Assembly (NCBI GenBank): GCA_029378245.1
Contig: JARKIF010000005.1
Location: 2,170,001-2,234,000 of the forward strand
Origin: Roridomyces roridus
Lineage: Eukaryota > Basidiomycota > Agaricomycetes > Agaricales > Mycenaceae
Direction: 5' to 3'
DNA: 64,000 bases
The notes below the pieces were generated by a model, which saw only the letters and a list, made by a program, of their open reading frames with translations, searched no databases and was not told the origin of the DNA. This document shows positions 41,929 through 57,900 of the stretch, one piece after another (position 1 is the first letter of the stretch; every line of letters starts with the position of its first letter). The position numbers and the translations under genes were made by a program.

Positions 41929-43067
41929 CTACAGTGTGCTACGTGGGACGAGAATATTACGTCGAATTGTGGCAATGTCCTCGTCTGACAGGCCGAAAGT
42001 CTTTACATACGTTTCGACGCCCGAGTATCGTGAATCGAGCATCTCGAGGAACGCCGTCATTGTCTCCGCGCTAAGAAAGATGAGTGAGGAAATGCGATTG
42101 AAAAGCGGGCTTACTGGCAAGAGAACATATTAAGCGCTGCTTCGTTGTTTGACTGGAAAATGGGCTCTTTCTGCAGTCGGCTCATTATCATGGCTCTCGC
42201 GGGTTCGCGGCCGACTCTGGTGAGGGCGTAGTCCTTTGCGATCAGGTCGTTGTTCACTCCGGCAAGCTATGGCGTCTTGTAAACACATGTCTTTCCGGGC
42301 CAGCGGAGAACTCACTTTGAGAAGAATCGCGGCAATAACACCCGTCCTGTCCTTCCCAGCAGTGCAATGGAACAGGAAGCCTTCGTCTGGCTTGTCTCTG
42401 ACGTGGCGAAGGATGGTGCCGAATGCGGGGGCGCCGGTATCTAGGATTTGGGAGTAGAGCTCCATAAAGGCCTGGGTGACGATATGAGCAAGAGGGGCGT
42501 TGGCAAGATGTTGGACTCGCCTCTGTTTTCCCAGACGCATACAGTTGGAATCGCCTGGATGAATTCAGTAGGCGCGTCCACGGACGTCCCGGACCTACTT
42601 GGCCATAACTTCCGGGCTGTAGTCGTCCTTCTTGAAGACGGGTACGTGCTCGATGGCCACGCCGTCGATCTCCGGTAAGGGGGTGTTGTACTTTTCAATC
42701 TCAGTGTCGGAGCGTAGGTCAAAGACACGGGAAATGCCCAGTTGCTTGAGCTGCTCTTTGCCTGGCAATCGCAGTGGTGAGAATAGATTGGAGGCCCAAG
42801 ACAGAGTGCTTGCCCTCGGCAGTGACCCCTGAAAGCTCTGCAGATCTGTACATGAGTCTGGGTTTGGTGACGAGGTTTCCAGCGTGCTCCGAGGGGAGGC
42901 CACCCAAATCGCGGATGTTGATGACACCGTCGACTTTCACAAAGGGCAGACGGGTGAGCTGCTCGAGGAGGGCCGGGTCCAACGGCTCGAGGCCAGTGAG
43001 ACGGCTCGAGGCCAGTGAGACGGCTCGAGGCCAGGTCCAACGGCTGCTCGAGGCCAGTGAGAGTCAT
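41929..43067 (-). CDS. Protein tyrosine/serine phosphatase (Tyr_Phosphatase3 type), start region disturbed
   Basis: Exons (first one ending 42814), 42761-42599, 42554-42521, 42471-42316, 42266-42115 and 42070-41929 give about 271 aa from codon TTG 42982. N-terminal signature is VDGVINIRDLGGLPS and YRSAELSG, then RVFDLRSDTEIEKY. The active-site loop FLFHCTAGKDRTGV (C-x5-R) is intact, and the C-terminal LAGVNNDLIAKDYALTR follows. Members dephosphorylate Tyr/Ser or phosphoinositides. Two introns (42813-42762 and 42520-42472) must use GC donors to hold frame. The only nearby ATG (43067) is out of frame because of a tandem 19-bp repeat, so the true start is uncertain: non-AUG, an unusual splice, or a recent frameshift. 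Confidence 0.75.
42983..43063. repeat. Short tandem repeat (19-bp unit) at a gene start
   Basis: cggctcgaggccagtgaga occurs three times plus a variant holding caggtccaacggctgctcga. The extra material between the ATG at 43067 and the conserved phosphatase frame totals 61 bp, which is not divisible by three. Confidence 0.8.
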
Positions 43068-43137
43068 TGGTGGGTGCAAAGTCAAGTTACATTGGGTCAC
43101 ATTGTGACAAACGCGTTTTTCGCTGTCGCGTTCCACC
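43068..43137. promoter_or_regulatory. 70-bp bidirectional gap between phosphatase and MCM6
   Basis: The nearest ATG codons of the two divergent genes are only 70 bp apart, so promoter elements must be shared or overlap the coding parts. No TATA box is evident. Confidence 0.5.
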
Positions 43138-46376
<3,239 letters not shown>

Positions 46377-46479
46377 TTTTCTTCTTCTCTGGTGGTTGCT
46401 ATCTGTAGAGTTCTTGTATACCTTGTATTTGTACATTTGCTTTGAATCGTTCCTGTTGTATTTTCTCGTGTGGCTGAAG

Positions 46480-46685
46480 CCAAAGGAGGCACTGGTCGCT
46501 AATCCGCTCTCGTGGTAGCCGTCCACTACCCTATAACACACCCTCACCCGACGATGGGCAGTAGAGTGGACGCACGACATGAACCTTCACATAGGAGCAC
46601 ACAAACGGCTGAACGACATGATGCTCTCGGGGGATTATTTCCATTTTGAGCTTGCGATTTGTGATCCGATATTCTCGGCGGGAGG
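46480..46685 (-). repeat. Dispersed repeat, copy 3
   Basis: Reverse complement shares atcggatcacaaatcgcaag, cgtcgggtgagggtgtgtta and ggacggctaccacgagagcg with the copy at 31600-32060, in the same order but without that copy's central insert. It lies between the MCM6 stop and the following F-box gene. Confidence 0.65.
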
Positions 46686-46874
46686 TGTATGGGGATGTCG
46701 AGAGCGGGATTTGCGCTGTCATCGCTTGTTCGGAAACAGATACATCTTGTCCTCAACACCCACCACCACTCCCGCGATACATTCAACTCTCTCCTCTCTC
46801 CCTCGTCAGTCCGCACAGCGAAAACGCCGCCCACCTCGCCTTTGGTGAGCGAAGCGGCCGTTCAATCCGACTCG

Positions 46875-48315
46875 ATGCTTCCCGCCAATGCACTCCTGTC
46901 CCAGGTCGACGCCTCGCAGACTCTACAAACACATTCGACGAAAGAGCATCACTCCATAATCTCATCCCTTCCTCCGGAGATCATGTCCGCAATCTTCATC
47001 TACTGTCTTCCAACCGAGCGATTTGGCCGCAATGCAGTCAACTTTGCCGAGGCCCCGCTGCTGCTATCCAGGGTCTGCAGTCGATGGCGCCAGATCGCCC
47101 TTTCCACTGCTGCACTTTGGCAAGAGCTGGATATACGTCTTCGACGGAGGCAGGTGGCCAACATAGTCGAGGCGTGGCTGGCCCGCGCGCGAAACTACCC
47201 ACTCTCGGTGACGTTCCAATGCCCAGCCCGGTACCTCATCGACTCGACCAAGTTTTACGAGACGTTTCGCCGACATGCGTCTGGAATGCAATCGTTGGAG
47301 CTGGAGGGTATCGATTCAGAGGATTGGAGGATAGCAGGGCCCATCGAATTTCCCCTTCTTCGCAATTTGTCCATCATGCCCTCTGGTAACGGCCGTTCTA
47401 CCGACCTTCTCCGATCGCGATGGCCTTGAAGTGGGGATATTCAGGATCGCGCCGCATCTTTCCCAAGTCCACTTGGAACGAATTCCTACTCGAGCCGTTG
47501 CGCTCCCCTGGCAGCAGCTTCAAAAATTTACTGCCGAATTTTACGAGCTATCTGACTGCCTGGATGCCTTGCAGCTCATGCCGAACCTCGTGGAATGTGC
47601 ATTTTCGGTGTTTTGCGCCTCCCTCCCTGAACGCGAGAGGCTTCTTCACTCCCACATCCGCTCCTTAACCCTATTCAAGTCGAAAGATATCGGTATCTCT
47701 GATGAACAACTGGAGGAGGACGATTTCGCCAGGTCCGCTCAGCTCCTGGACTATATAACCTTCCCGAATCTTGAAAGCCTCGAACTTGACGAGCTAAATG
47801 TCGAATTCGACGTGGGGCCCGTGCCGTCGTTTCTGGAACGTGGGCCACCTCCTCTGGAAAGACTCGTTTTGCGACCTGGACCAGGCAGATGCACCATTCT
47901 CCCCCTCAGCGTGGCACCATTGCTACAACACCATCTTACAGATTTAGAAATCTGGAACCCGACAAAGGATTTCGCAACCCGCTTCTTCGAGCGTTTCGGC
48001 CATGATTCGAGATTTGTGCCGGGGCTCGAAAAACTTGTTTTCTATTGCGATAATCGGCGGAAAGAGGTTGAGCGGAACCAGCTGCTGGAAATAGCGGGTG
48101 GACCTTTGACGAGTCGGGGGCATTTGGCCGGGGTCGGCCAGTTGCAAGTGTTTCATGCCGTCGCGTGCCAGGCGTTTGGTGATGATGATTCACCTCCGAG
48201 CGAAGGCGTCTTCGAACCATTTAGAAGATTGAAGGAAGACGGAGTGGATGTGTATATTGGCACTCGGGGCTCTTGGGGCGAGGTGGGCAAGGAGAAATGG
48301 ACACGGTTGGTCTAA
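46875..48315 (+). pseudogene. F-box-like protein gene with a frame break (or an unusual intron)
   Basis: Two adjacent ORFs in different frames make one F-box/leucine-rich-like protein. The first (from MLPANALL, ATG 46875) has the F-box SIISSLPPEIMSAIFIYCLP and SRVCSRWRQIALSTAALWQE. It stops at about 47427. The second continues as VGIFRIAPHLSQVHLERIPT to LTRLV-type C-terminus at 48315. The joint is either a single-base indel near 47385-47410 (the alternative frame reads LPTFSDRDGLEVGIF, which fits the family) or a 46-nt intron from GTAACG at about 47386. I favour a frameshift. An upstream in-frame ATG exists at 46689. Confidence 0.65.
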
Positions 48316-48537
48316 TGTTTGTAGTTACATAGTTTTACTTTGTCCGTTTTGTCCAATATTTCGATGGAGTCGGAAGGAATGCATGCAATACGAGCGAGTC
48401 CGAGAAGATTCATTTCCTTCGATTGCTTTTGCTCTTCATAGATCTTGGGCAATCCCCGTCTTTCTCTGCTACTTAGTCTAACAAACAGGTACATGGCGAT
48501 ACATTCAAGAATAGCGCGCATTAGAAAGGCATCGGTA

Positions 48538-50490
48538 TCATGGGATACCAAACACCAGACGCTCTGGCTTCGGCGCCTTCCAACTTCCATCCTCAACGTT
48601 CCGTTTCCACGACCTCGGCGTCCGCCCAGCGAGAACGGTGACGAGTTGCGGGTACAAGGGCCCCAACTTCTCCACCGCCGCTGAGATGTCTGCATCCGGT
48701 ATCGGCTTCTCTCCCCTGTACAAAGGGGTATTCCCAATTTCGAGCCGCCGAATGTGGCGAGGAAGGGGAATAGCACCATTGGCAAGGGAGGTCAAGAAAT
48801 GCTAGTAAACGTTTTAGCACCCGATCAACAAGTTTGAGAAAAAAATACTTACACTGTAAGAGTCCAGCTCAATATCCTCATGCAGCTGAGTCGGCTCGTC
48901 GTCGTACGCCGTGTCCGAGGCGTCTGAGTATACACTACAGTCGTCATGGCCACACCCATGATCATCCTCCTCATCCTCGAGTTTTGCTTCTGCAGCCAAA
49001 AAGAACTCTTGCAACTTTTCCAATTGTTCGTCGGTCATGGCGCCAACGCCAAAGCCAAAGCCGGGCACTCCAGCGGTGCCGGGCGGGATTGGTGCGAAAG
49101 GAATGAGAGGGTTGATCAGTTGCGGTTGCATGGTGAATGGCGGTCCCTCGTTGTCTTCGTCTTCGTCTTCGTCCTCCTCTTCCCCATGCCCGCCTTCGTG
49201 GCCGCCCTCGCCCTCGTCCCATTCCCCGTCGCCAGCGCTTCCATCCATCGCCTCCCAATCTTCATCCTCGTCGTCAGCGTAAAAGTCCACCACCTGACCA
49301 GTCCCATCCGAACCCTCCTCCCCCGTAGACTCTCGCGACTTGTTCTGCAAGAAAAACACCAATCTCTTCAGCTTCGGGAAAAGCTCCGACACCAAACGCA
49401 AACTGCCCGAGTTCAACGGGACGATCGGCAAACAGAGATCCACCAGCATCGCACTGGACTTTGAGGCCTGTAACAGAACCTCCTCCAATAGCTCCTTGGC
49501 CATTGGGCGCTGCTCGTCGTCTAGATCAGGAGGTTCGGATAGGTCGATGGCGAGCTTTTTGATGGGCCGTCCTGGAATGATCATGGCAATCATATCAGAG
49601 GGGCCGCTGAACTCGTAAAGCAGTGGAATGGATGTGGGGGGAACGACAACCCCACTGGCGAAAGCATAGGGAACATTGAGGTTGAGGGTCAAGAGCTCGG
49701 GGCATAACTCGAGAAAGTGATAAAAGAGTTCTCGCTGGTCATTCTCGACCGGGATACTGAGGGATACAAGGCGCGGAAAGGGCGCCGAGTTGCCCACAAA
49801 GACGGAGAGCAGCGCTCTCGCAGGTATCGGTGTGAGGACAGACATCTTTTCAAGCTTGGCGGGCGACAATAGGTGGTAATTCTTGGGCAAGTCGTCCTGC
49901 CAGTCCATCTCCAGCTGACCGAAAGAAAACTCTTTGAGTTCCAGGCTGTGAGAGGAGGAGCAGCACGGCTGGCAGTCGCTGAGAAAGACATTGCTAAGAT
50001 GAGGCAATGTCTTGAGCCGCGCACAGAGGTCGTCCTCGACAAGACCCCCGTTGATACCGAGCGTCGAAAGGTTGATGAATGCCCCGATTGACTCTGTGAA
50101 CAGCTTGTCTATGGCGGCGAGGAGCGCGATGACCTCTTCCTTGCTCTTGTCGCCGTCGGAGCCAGCACGCATGTTATGCATCACTTCCCCGGCGCACACG
50201 GTCTCGAACAGGCATGAATTCACCATCGCGGCGAGATGCACGGTTGAGGCAATGCCTGAAAGCCGATCGTGGGTCCGCGTCAAGCGCGCTTTGATTTTTT
50301 CGTGACCCTTTGTGCTGAGAGCGAGCTCGGGGATCGTGGGAGCAGGAAGCGTGAGGTGTCGAAAGAGAAATGGTTGGCAGATATCGCGAAAGAGACGGCA
50401 TGATTCAGCCAGGGACTTGAGGTCTTTCGACGACGCGTTCTGCCATGACATGCGCCATACTTCAGTAGGAAGGGAGAGAGGTTTCGACAT
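48538..50490 (-). CDS. F-box-like protein with acidic C-terminal linker (intact paralogue)
   Basis: Exons 50490-48853 and 48801-48538 join to 633 aa. An F-box-like start (LPTEVWRMSWQNASSKDLKS, ESCRLFRDICQPFLF) is followed by leucine-rich segments (LKTLPHLSNVFLSDC, PRLVSLSIPVEN, LCPELLTLNLNVPYA). A very acidic low-complexity stretch near residues 430-490 (EEEDEDEDEDNEGPP) follows, then a Pro/Gly segment. The second exon holds a short leucine-rich end ADISAAVEKLGPLYPQLVTV. The gene has a close paralogue, destroyed by transposons, at 50.8-62.2 kb. Substrate and partner unknown; an SCF role is inferred from the F-box. Confidence 0.8.
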
Positions 50491-50649
50491 CGAGTATCTG
50501 TGTGAGTCTACATGAAGGAAAGAAAAAGGTAGGAAGAACGAGGCATACTTGTAGCGGTCCTGGATGCAAGTAAGTATCTTCGACAAAGAGAGTCCCAATC
50601 GGGAAGTCTGCATCAACATCGCTCGGCATGATGTGATCACGATTCACAG
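50491..50649. other. Boundary between the two F-box copies
   Basis: 5' flank of the intact copy meeting the 3' flank of the split copy. No separate gene seen. Confidence 0.4.
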
Positions 50650-50833
50650 CTTGTTCACAGCAGTTGGATACTTTCGCTCAGAGAGCGGCTCTTCACAGAT
50701 CTTTCAACTCTGGGGAAATCCCCGTATTTCTCTACTAGTCTAACGAGTGAGTACATGTCGATACTGTAACATTCAAGAAGAAAAATATGTGTAGTATTAG
50801 AAAGGCATCGGCATCGGCAGCGATTCAGAGGGT

Positions 50834-52431
<1,598 letters not shown>

Positions 52432-52454
52432 GAGGGTCCATCATGCGACCGTCC

Positions 52455-52729
52455 TGTCAGAAGCTAGATAGCGCGGCAATGCGCAGACCCTCAGTCGTCG
52501 TAAGAGACAAAAGACTGATATATTAAGTACCTAGATAGCGCGGCAATGCGCAGACTACATAGACACTCGTAAGTATGCTAGATACATAAGAAAGAGATAA
52601 AGGCACGTACCCCTCAGTCGTCGTAAGAGACAAAAGACTGAGGGACACGTGTCGATGGCGTGGACGTGGGTAAGGAAGTGGAGAAGCCGGGTGTGAAGGC
52701 CCGGGGCGGATGATAATCAACTTTTGACA
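52455..52729 (-). repeat. Copia 3' LTR
   Basis: 275 bp, same sequence as the 5' LTR. Contains internal duplicates of cctcagtcgtcgtaagagac and ctagatagcgcggcaatgcg. Confidence 0.9.
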
Positions 52730-52738
52730 CCCCCACTC
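52730..52738 (-). other. Copia polypurine tract
   Basis: Minus strand GAGTGGGGG abuts the 3' LTR start (TGTCAAAAG), the usual position for plus-strand priming. Confidence 0.7.
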
Positions 52739-53113
52739 GACCCCGGCCGTAACCCCATAGCACGACAGAATTTGATATGTTTATCGTGCGGAAGTGCTTT
52801 GGTGAAAATGTCAGCCACCATTTCATTTGTGGGATACCACAAGACGATTGCTTCACCCGTTGCGACGAGACCATCACGAACATAGTGATATTTGCGCTGA
52901 ATATGCTTTGTTCTAGCGCGGAATTGAGGATCCTTGGTGAGGATGATAGCAGCTCGATTGTCTTGTGGGATTTTCCTGCTTGTGTCCAATCTCCTCGAAG
53001 AAGGAGCGCAACCATGCAAGATGTTGACCTGCATTTGCAAGACCAATGTATTCACTCTCTGTGGAGGACATGGCAACCATGCTTTGGCGTCGACTGGACC
53101 ATGAGATGGCACC

Positions 53114-54435
53114 CACTGTGAAAAACGGAGCACGCGAATTTCACACTGACTCGCAGTGAACTTCGCATTTCACTCTTTTTTTGGGTGAACCCAAAATTTC
53201 ACGGCATGGGGTGAAATTTTCTGTTCGCCCCGTTCTCAGGTGAAATGAAAATCCACCATACCTTCTGAGTGAAATTCACCAAATATTTAAAGTTGGCCAG
53301 TATATGTATGTTAATTGAGTCTACTACTACAAATCAATTGCTGTGTGTAGTGGGGCGGCGTCAGAGAGCAAGCTACCTAGACGAGGAGGTTGGCGAGGAC
53401 GGCGAGGACGGCAAGTGGTGGTGTGGAACCAATGTGGAGCAGAATGACTTCATTATGATCCGCGTCACACCAGTCACATCGCTCCACCTCTTTGCACTTC
53501 ACGCCCATCTCCGCGACAATGCCTTCTCCATTCTCTCCCCCATGACCCGTCCTGACAAGGAAAACACACACCCCACCCTCCCAGTGGCAGGCACCGCAAG
53601 GTGTCTGCTCGCTCCCAGTATACGCAAGATGCGAAGGCCACGGTGACGCAACCTCTTTTGCAGAAGAAACGGCAGAAGGCCCTCAAGCAGCTTCAAACGA
53701 GGACTCTCTGGAGTCTGACCGTCGATTGCCCGGGGGACACGGAGCTGGTTCAGGAACTCCGTGGTGAGTGCTTCTATTCTTTTTCAGACCTCACATTCAT
53801 GTGACGTATCCACAGCTGCTCTCGCTGCTGCCCGCCGATCCAACTCCGGCACCGACAGCCATGACAACGACGAAGAGGATAGCAACCAAACCGTGTTCCG
53901 TGGGTGTGGCCTCTAGCTCCTCGTACGTCTACTCACCCTTTCTTTCTCCCGTAATCTCACTGTTGGTCAGTGCACTCTCCCAGCCAGTCACCTTCGCATT
54001 TCCTCCATGTATGTCCTTCCGACCCTTGATGACACATTGATTAACTGTGGTTAAGTTCTCGATCGCCAAGGCTCGTTGCCCGAATTGACCCCCGATGGTT
54101 CCGAGGCGGGGGTAGCGCTGCGTGACCCGGCACCAGTAGCTTTCTTGTACATTCACTTCAATTTAAACAATTTTCACTGTACTTTTGGAGTGAAATTTTA
54201 AGTAGTTTGTGCGAGATTTTCCCTTGTAATCCAGGTGATAGTCCAGTTCAAATCAAGCGAAATTCACCGAAACATCAGGTGAACGAGTGCAGTGAAAACA
54301 TGTGTTTTGTTAGTGAAAGATTTCAACATGAAATTCGCCTTTTTGCGGTGAATTTCACTCAGTTCAAGCGCAAAATTCTCGTCCATTTGGGGTGAAAAAA
54401 CCCAGTGAATTTCACTACCTCCGGGGTCCACAGTG
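53114..54435. mobile_element. CACTA-like (EnSpm/CMC) non-autonomous element, 1.32 kb
   Basis: Ends are CACTGTG...CACAGTG, perfect 7-bp inverted repeats. A 3-bp direct repeat, acc, flanks it (53111-53113 and 54436-54438), and excising it restores the Copia reading frame FISNNG-AISW. Subterminal zones at both ends are full of short gtgaaatt/aatttcac motifs, typical of CACTA transposase-binding regions. No transposase. The interior (about 53340-54130) has coding-like exons (GKWWCGTNVEQNDFIMIRVT, LLQKKRQKALKQLQTRT) with GT-AG-like spacers, perhaps captured host sequence of unknown identity. Confidence 0.82.
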
Positions 54436-54590
54436 ACCGTTGTTGGAGATGAACACAAATCCAGAGGCGGATTTGGATGTATCTGAATCTCCATTCCAGT
54501 CAGCATCAGAATAGCCGTGGAAATGCATGTCTAAACCAACAGCAGACCCGTCGTAGTGTAAAACCCAGTCTCGTGTGCCCTTGAGATATC

Positions 54591-54900
54591 TAAGGTTCCC
54601 CAGGGGTAGAGGTAGAGGTACGAATGGCCTGACCTCCACCCCTACCTCCTCTACCCTTACCTCCAAAGGTCGGAGGTACAGTCAGAGGTTTGGGCCTTGG
54701 ACAGGGCCTGGGGGCTACAGATTCCTAGATGTTGTGTTGAATAGGCCTTTCCAGGCTTGTGCTCACCCGTGGGTTGGTCACTAGCCACAAAAGCCTCCAT
54801 TTACAAATGAGAGGTCGAGCATGGGGTCAACCTCTACCCTTACCTCCGTCGACCTTACCTCTGACCTTTGGAGGTAGACCTCTACCCCTGGTGAACCTTA
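54591..54900. mobile_element. hAT-like MITE, 310 bp
   Basis: Terminal inverted repeats taaggttcnccaggggtaga (about 22 bp) and a perfect 8-bp target duplication, gagatatc (54583-54590 and 54901-54908). Removing the element and one duplicate restores ALRYLKGTRDW in the Copia RT/RNase H. 8-bp duplications are characteristic of hAT. The interior is a run of related tacctc/gaggta repeats and has no ORF. Confidence 0.88.
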
Positions 54901-57900
54901 GAGATATCGCAGGGCACGTTTGAGAAGAGCCCAGTGACAAGCTTTTGGGTTTGCACTATAGCGTCCAACCATCCCAGTGATATGTGCAAGGTCAGAACGG
55001 GTTCCAAGCATTGCCCACATGAGCATGCCTACCACACTTTGATATGAGAGGACAGGACCATCGGCACGGAAGGACATGTGTGTAACTGTGCGGTCATTAT
55101 CTGGGTCAGTCTCAGAGGTGTTGGTATTGGTAGCCATAGGTGTTCTGACGGGGTCACAGTCAGACATTCCACATCGCGCCAAGACAGAGTCAATATACTG
55201 GTGTTGAGAGAGTGAAAGTGTACGCTTCTTGCGATCCCGATGGATGTTCAATCCCAGGATTTGCTTTGCAGGGCCCAAGTCTCGCATTTTGTATGATTGC
55301 CTGAGTTTCTCCTTGATACGATCCATGAACTGGCGTGAAGTACCAGCAAGAAGGAGATCATCAACGTAGACAACTAGGAAGCAGAGCTGTTTGCCTTCTT
55401 TGTAGACGTAGAGGCAGGTTTCAGAGGAACAGCGAGTAAAATTCATCTGGCGAAGAGTTTTGTCCAGAGTCCGGTTCCAGGCACGTCCAGACTGGTGTAA
55501 ACCATATACAGAACGATTTAGCTTCCAGCAGTAACCCGAGGTGATTGAGACGCAGGATGGAGGCATCATGTAGACATCCTCTTCAAGCTCACCGTTGAGA
55601 TAGGCGGTTGAAACATCCATTTGATCAAGCTCCAAGTCATACTTAGCTGCTAGTGCACAAATGATGCGAATAGATTCCAAATTTGCCACAGGGGCAAAAA
55701 CCTCTTGGTAATCTATGCCTGCACGCTGAGTGAAGCCTCGAGCAACAATTCGAACTTTGTAGCGCTCAATCTCTCCAGCTGCATTGAATTTGACTTTCAA
55801 CACTGGCTTAGATGTTATTGGGGTGACACCTTCTGGAATGGAAACCAATTCATAGACTTTGTTTGCGATGAAGCTCGCTAGTTCTTCATCCAGTCCAGCC
55901 TGCCATTTATCCGCATCAGGTCCATTCATCGCCTCATCCCAGCTTTTGGGGATGTGGGAATCAACACCATCACGAGCTAAGCCAGCAAAGAACTCTATGT
56001 CTTCAGGATCAACCACAACATATGTTCCGTCCTCTTCCTCAATCAATTCAAGATGTTGGGGCTGAGGTGGAGTAGAGGGAGACTGAGCATCTGTTTCCTG
56101 TTCTGGGGTTGATGCTGGTTTGGACCGAAGTTGCTGTGGCTTTGCGGCTGCTTGCTCATAGACGGCATTTGGGTGAGTAGCCGCAGTGCGCTCTCGACTT
56201 GTACGTCTGGGAAGTAACTGAGGGACATCTGGCAGAGAAAATTGTGGTCTAGGATGAGTTTCTGAGTGTGGAGGATCAAGTCGTACACCACCAACTCGGC
56301 GCAATGGTGGCCCGGATGGTGCAGAGATTGATTCCTGTTTCACGGACTGAGAATCTGAAGCCCCCACTGGGGAAGAAGTCTGAGGTACCCCCACTGAGAT
56401 TGATGATTGCATATTTCCTGGAGCTACAGGAATTTCGACAATTTCATCAGAATCATCAGTGTCAAAGTAAGGGGTGTTACTTTGTTTGAGACCCTGGGCA
56501 AAGGTCTCGAAATCTGCTGTATGCTGCAGGCGTGGTTCAGAGGGATCTTGAACTTCCTGAGGAGCAGGTGAGCTCTCATTGAATTTGACATGTCTAGCAG
56601 TGATAATTTTTCCGCTGTCAAGATCCAAGAGATCATATGCGGCTTTTCCTTCATGATATGCAATGAAGACGGTACGCTTGGCATGATTTGCAAATTTGCC
56701 TTTGCGTTTCTTCTTTGGGACAAGAGGATAGGCTGGGCAACCAAATGGATGCATGTGATTGATATTCACAGGACGATCATAGGCACTTTCGTAGGGAGTT
56801 TTCCCATTCTGTGCACTGGCAGGAGAACGAGCAACAGTGTAGACAGCATGAGACATTGCAAGGTCCCAATATTTTCGTGGGAGATGGGAAGCAGCTAGAT
56901 TGGTAATAGAGTGAGTAACAAGAGTTTGATTCATTCGCTCAGCCATGCCGTTCTGCTCTTCTGTGTATGGGGCAGTGGTTTCATGTATGATACCACGTTG
57001 ACAAAAATCATCCTCCATTTCTTTCGATGTAAATTCGCCCCCACCATCAGTTCTAGTGAAACGGTTCCATCCAGCACAGAATTCCCAGTGTCCTATGTGT
57101 GTTTGAAAATGCCGCTCTACAAAGTGACGCCACTCCTTGAGTTTTTTATAAACTTGGGACTTCTTGCGAGCAAAGAGAACCCAGGGCAATGATGTAGCAT
57201 GGTCCACAATCACAATCCAATAGTGATAGCCGTTCACACTTTGGGGACTGACAGGTCCTCCGACATCTGTTGAAATAATATCTAGAGGTCCACGTGCAAC
57301 AGTTCTGCTACGCTCAAAAGGCAATTTCTTCATTTTCCCCAAAGCACAAGGTTCGCAAAATTCTGGGACCCCTGTGAGTGAAGTGATTCCTGGTAGTTGA
57401 CGACTTCGGAACATGTGACGAAGGCTCTCGAAATTTGTATGCCCTAATCTCCTATGCAAGTCATTGATGTCTATAGCATGCAGCGCCCTTGGGTCAGTTC
57501 CGAGGGGCTCACACTGTACACGGTAGAGACCATGCTTATGTGTGGCTTCCAGGGCAATGTCCTTGGTCTCATCATGCTCAACAGTGCAGTGGTTTCCTAC
57601 AAAATGAGAGCCAAGTTTCTTTGCAGCCAGTTGGTGGACTGAAATCAGAGTAACTGTGAATGCTGGGACCAAAAGTGCATTTTCAATTGAAAGTTCAACC
57701 ATTCCATGTTTGGTTTTGCAGGATAGACGCATGGTACCTGTTGCAATAGCTTCGCATGAAGAATTATCACCAAGGCGTACATTTCTTGGAGGATCAAGAC
57801 GGCGTAGAGAGGACATGTCGAAGTATTTCACATTCCCAGTCATTGTGCAGGAAGCACCAGAGTCAATGAGAACATAACGGCGGCCAGTAGAGTCCTTGAC

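Noticed and set aside
48971..49328. Arg-rich and Ser/Pro-rich ORFs opposite the F-box gene
   Set aside because: Shadows of the GAG/GAC-rich acidic linker in other frames.
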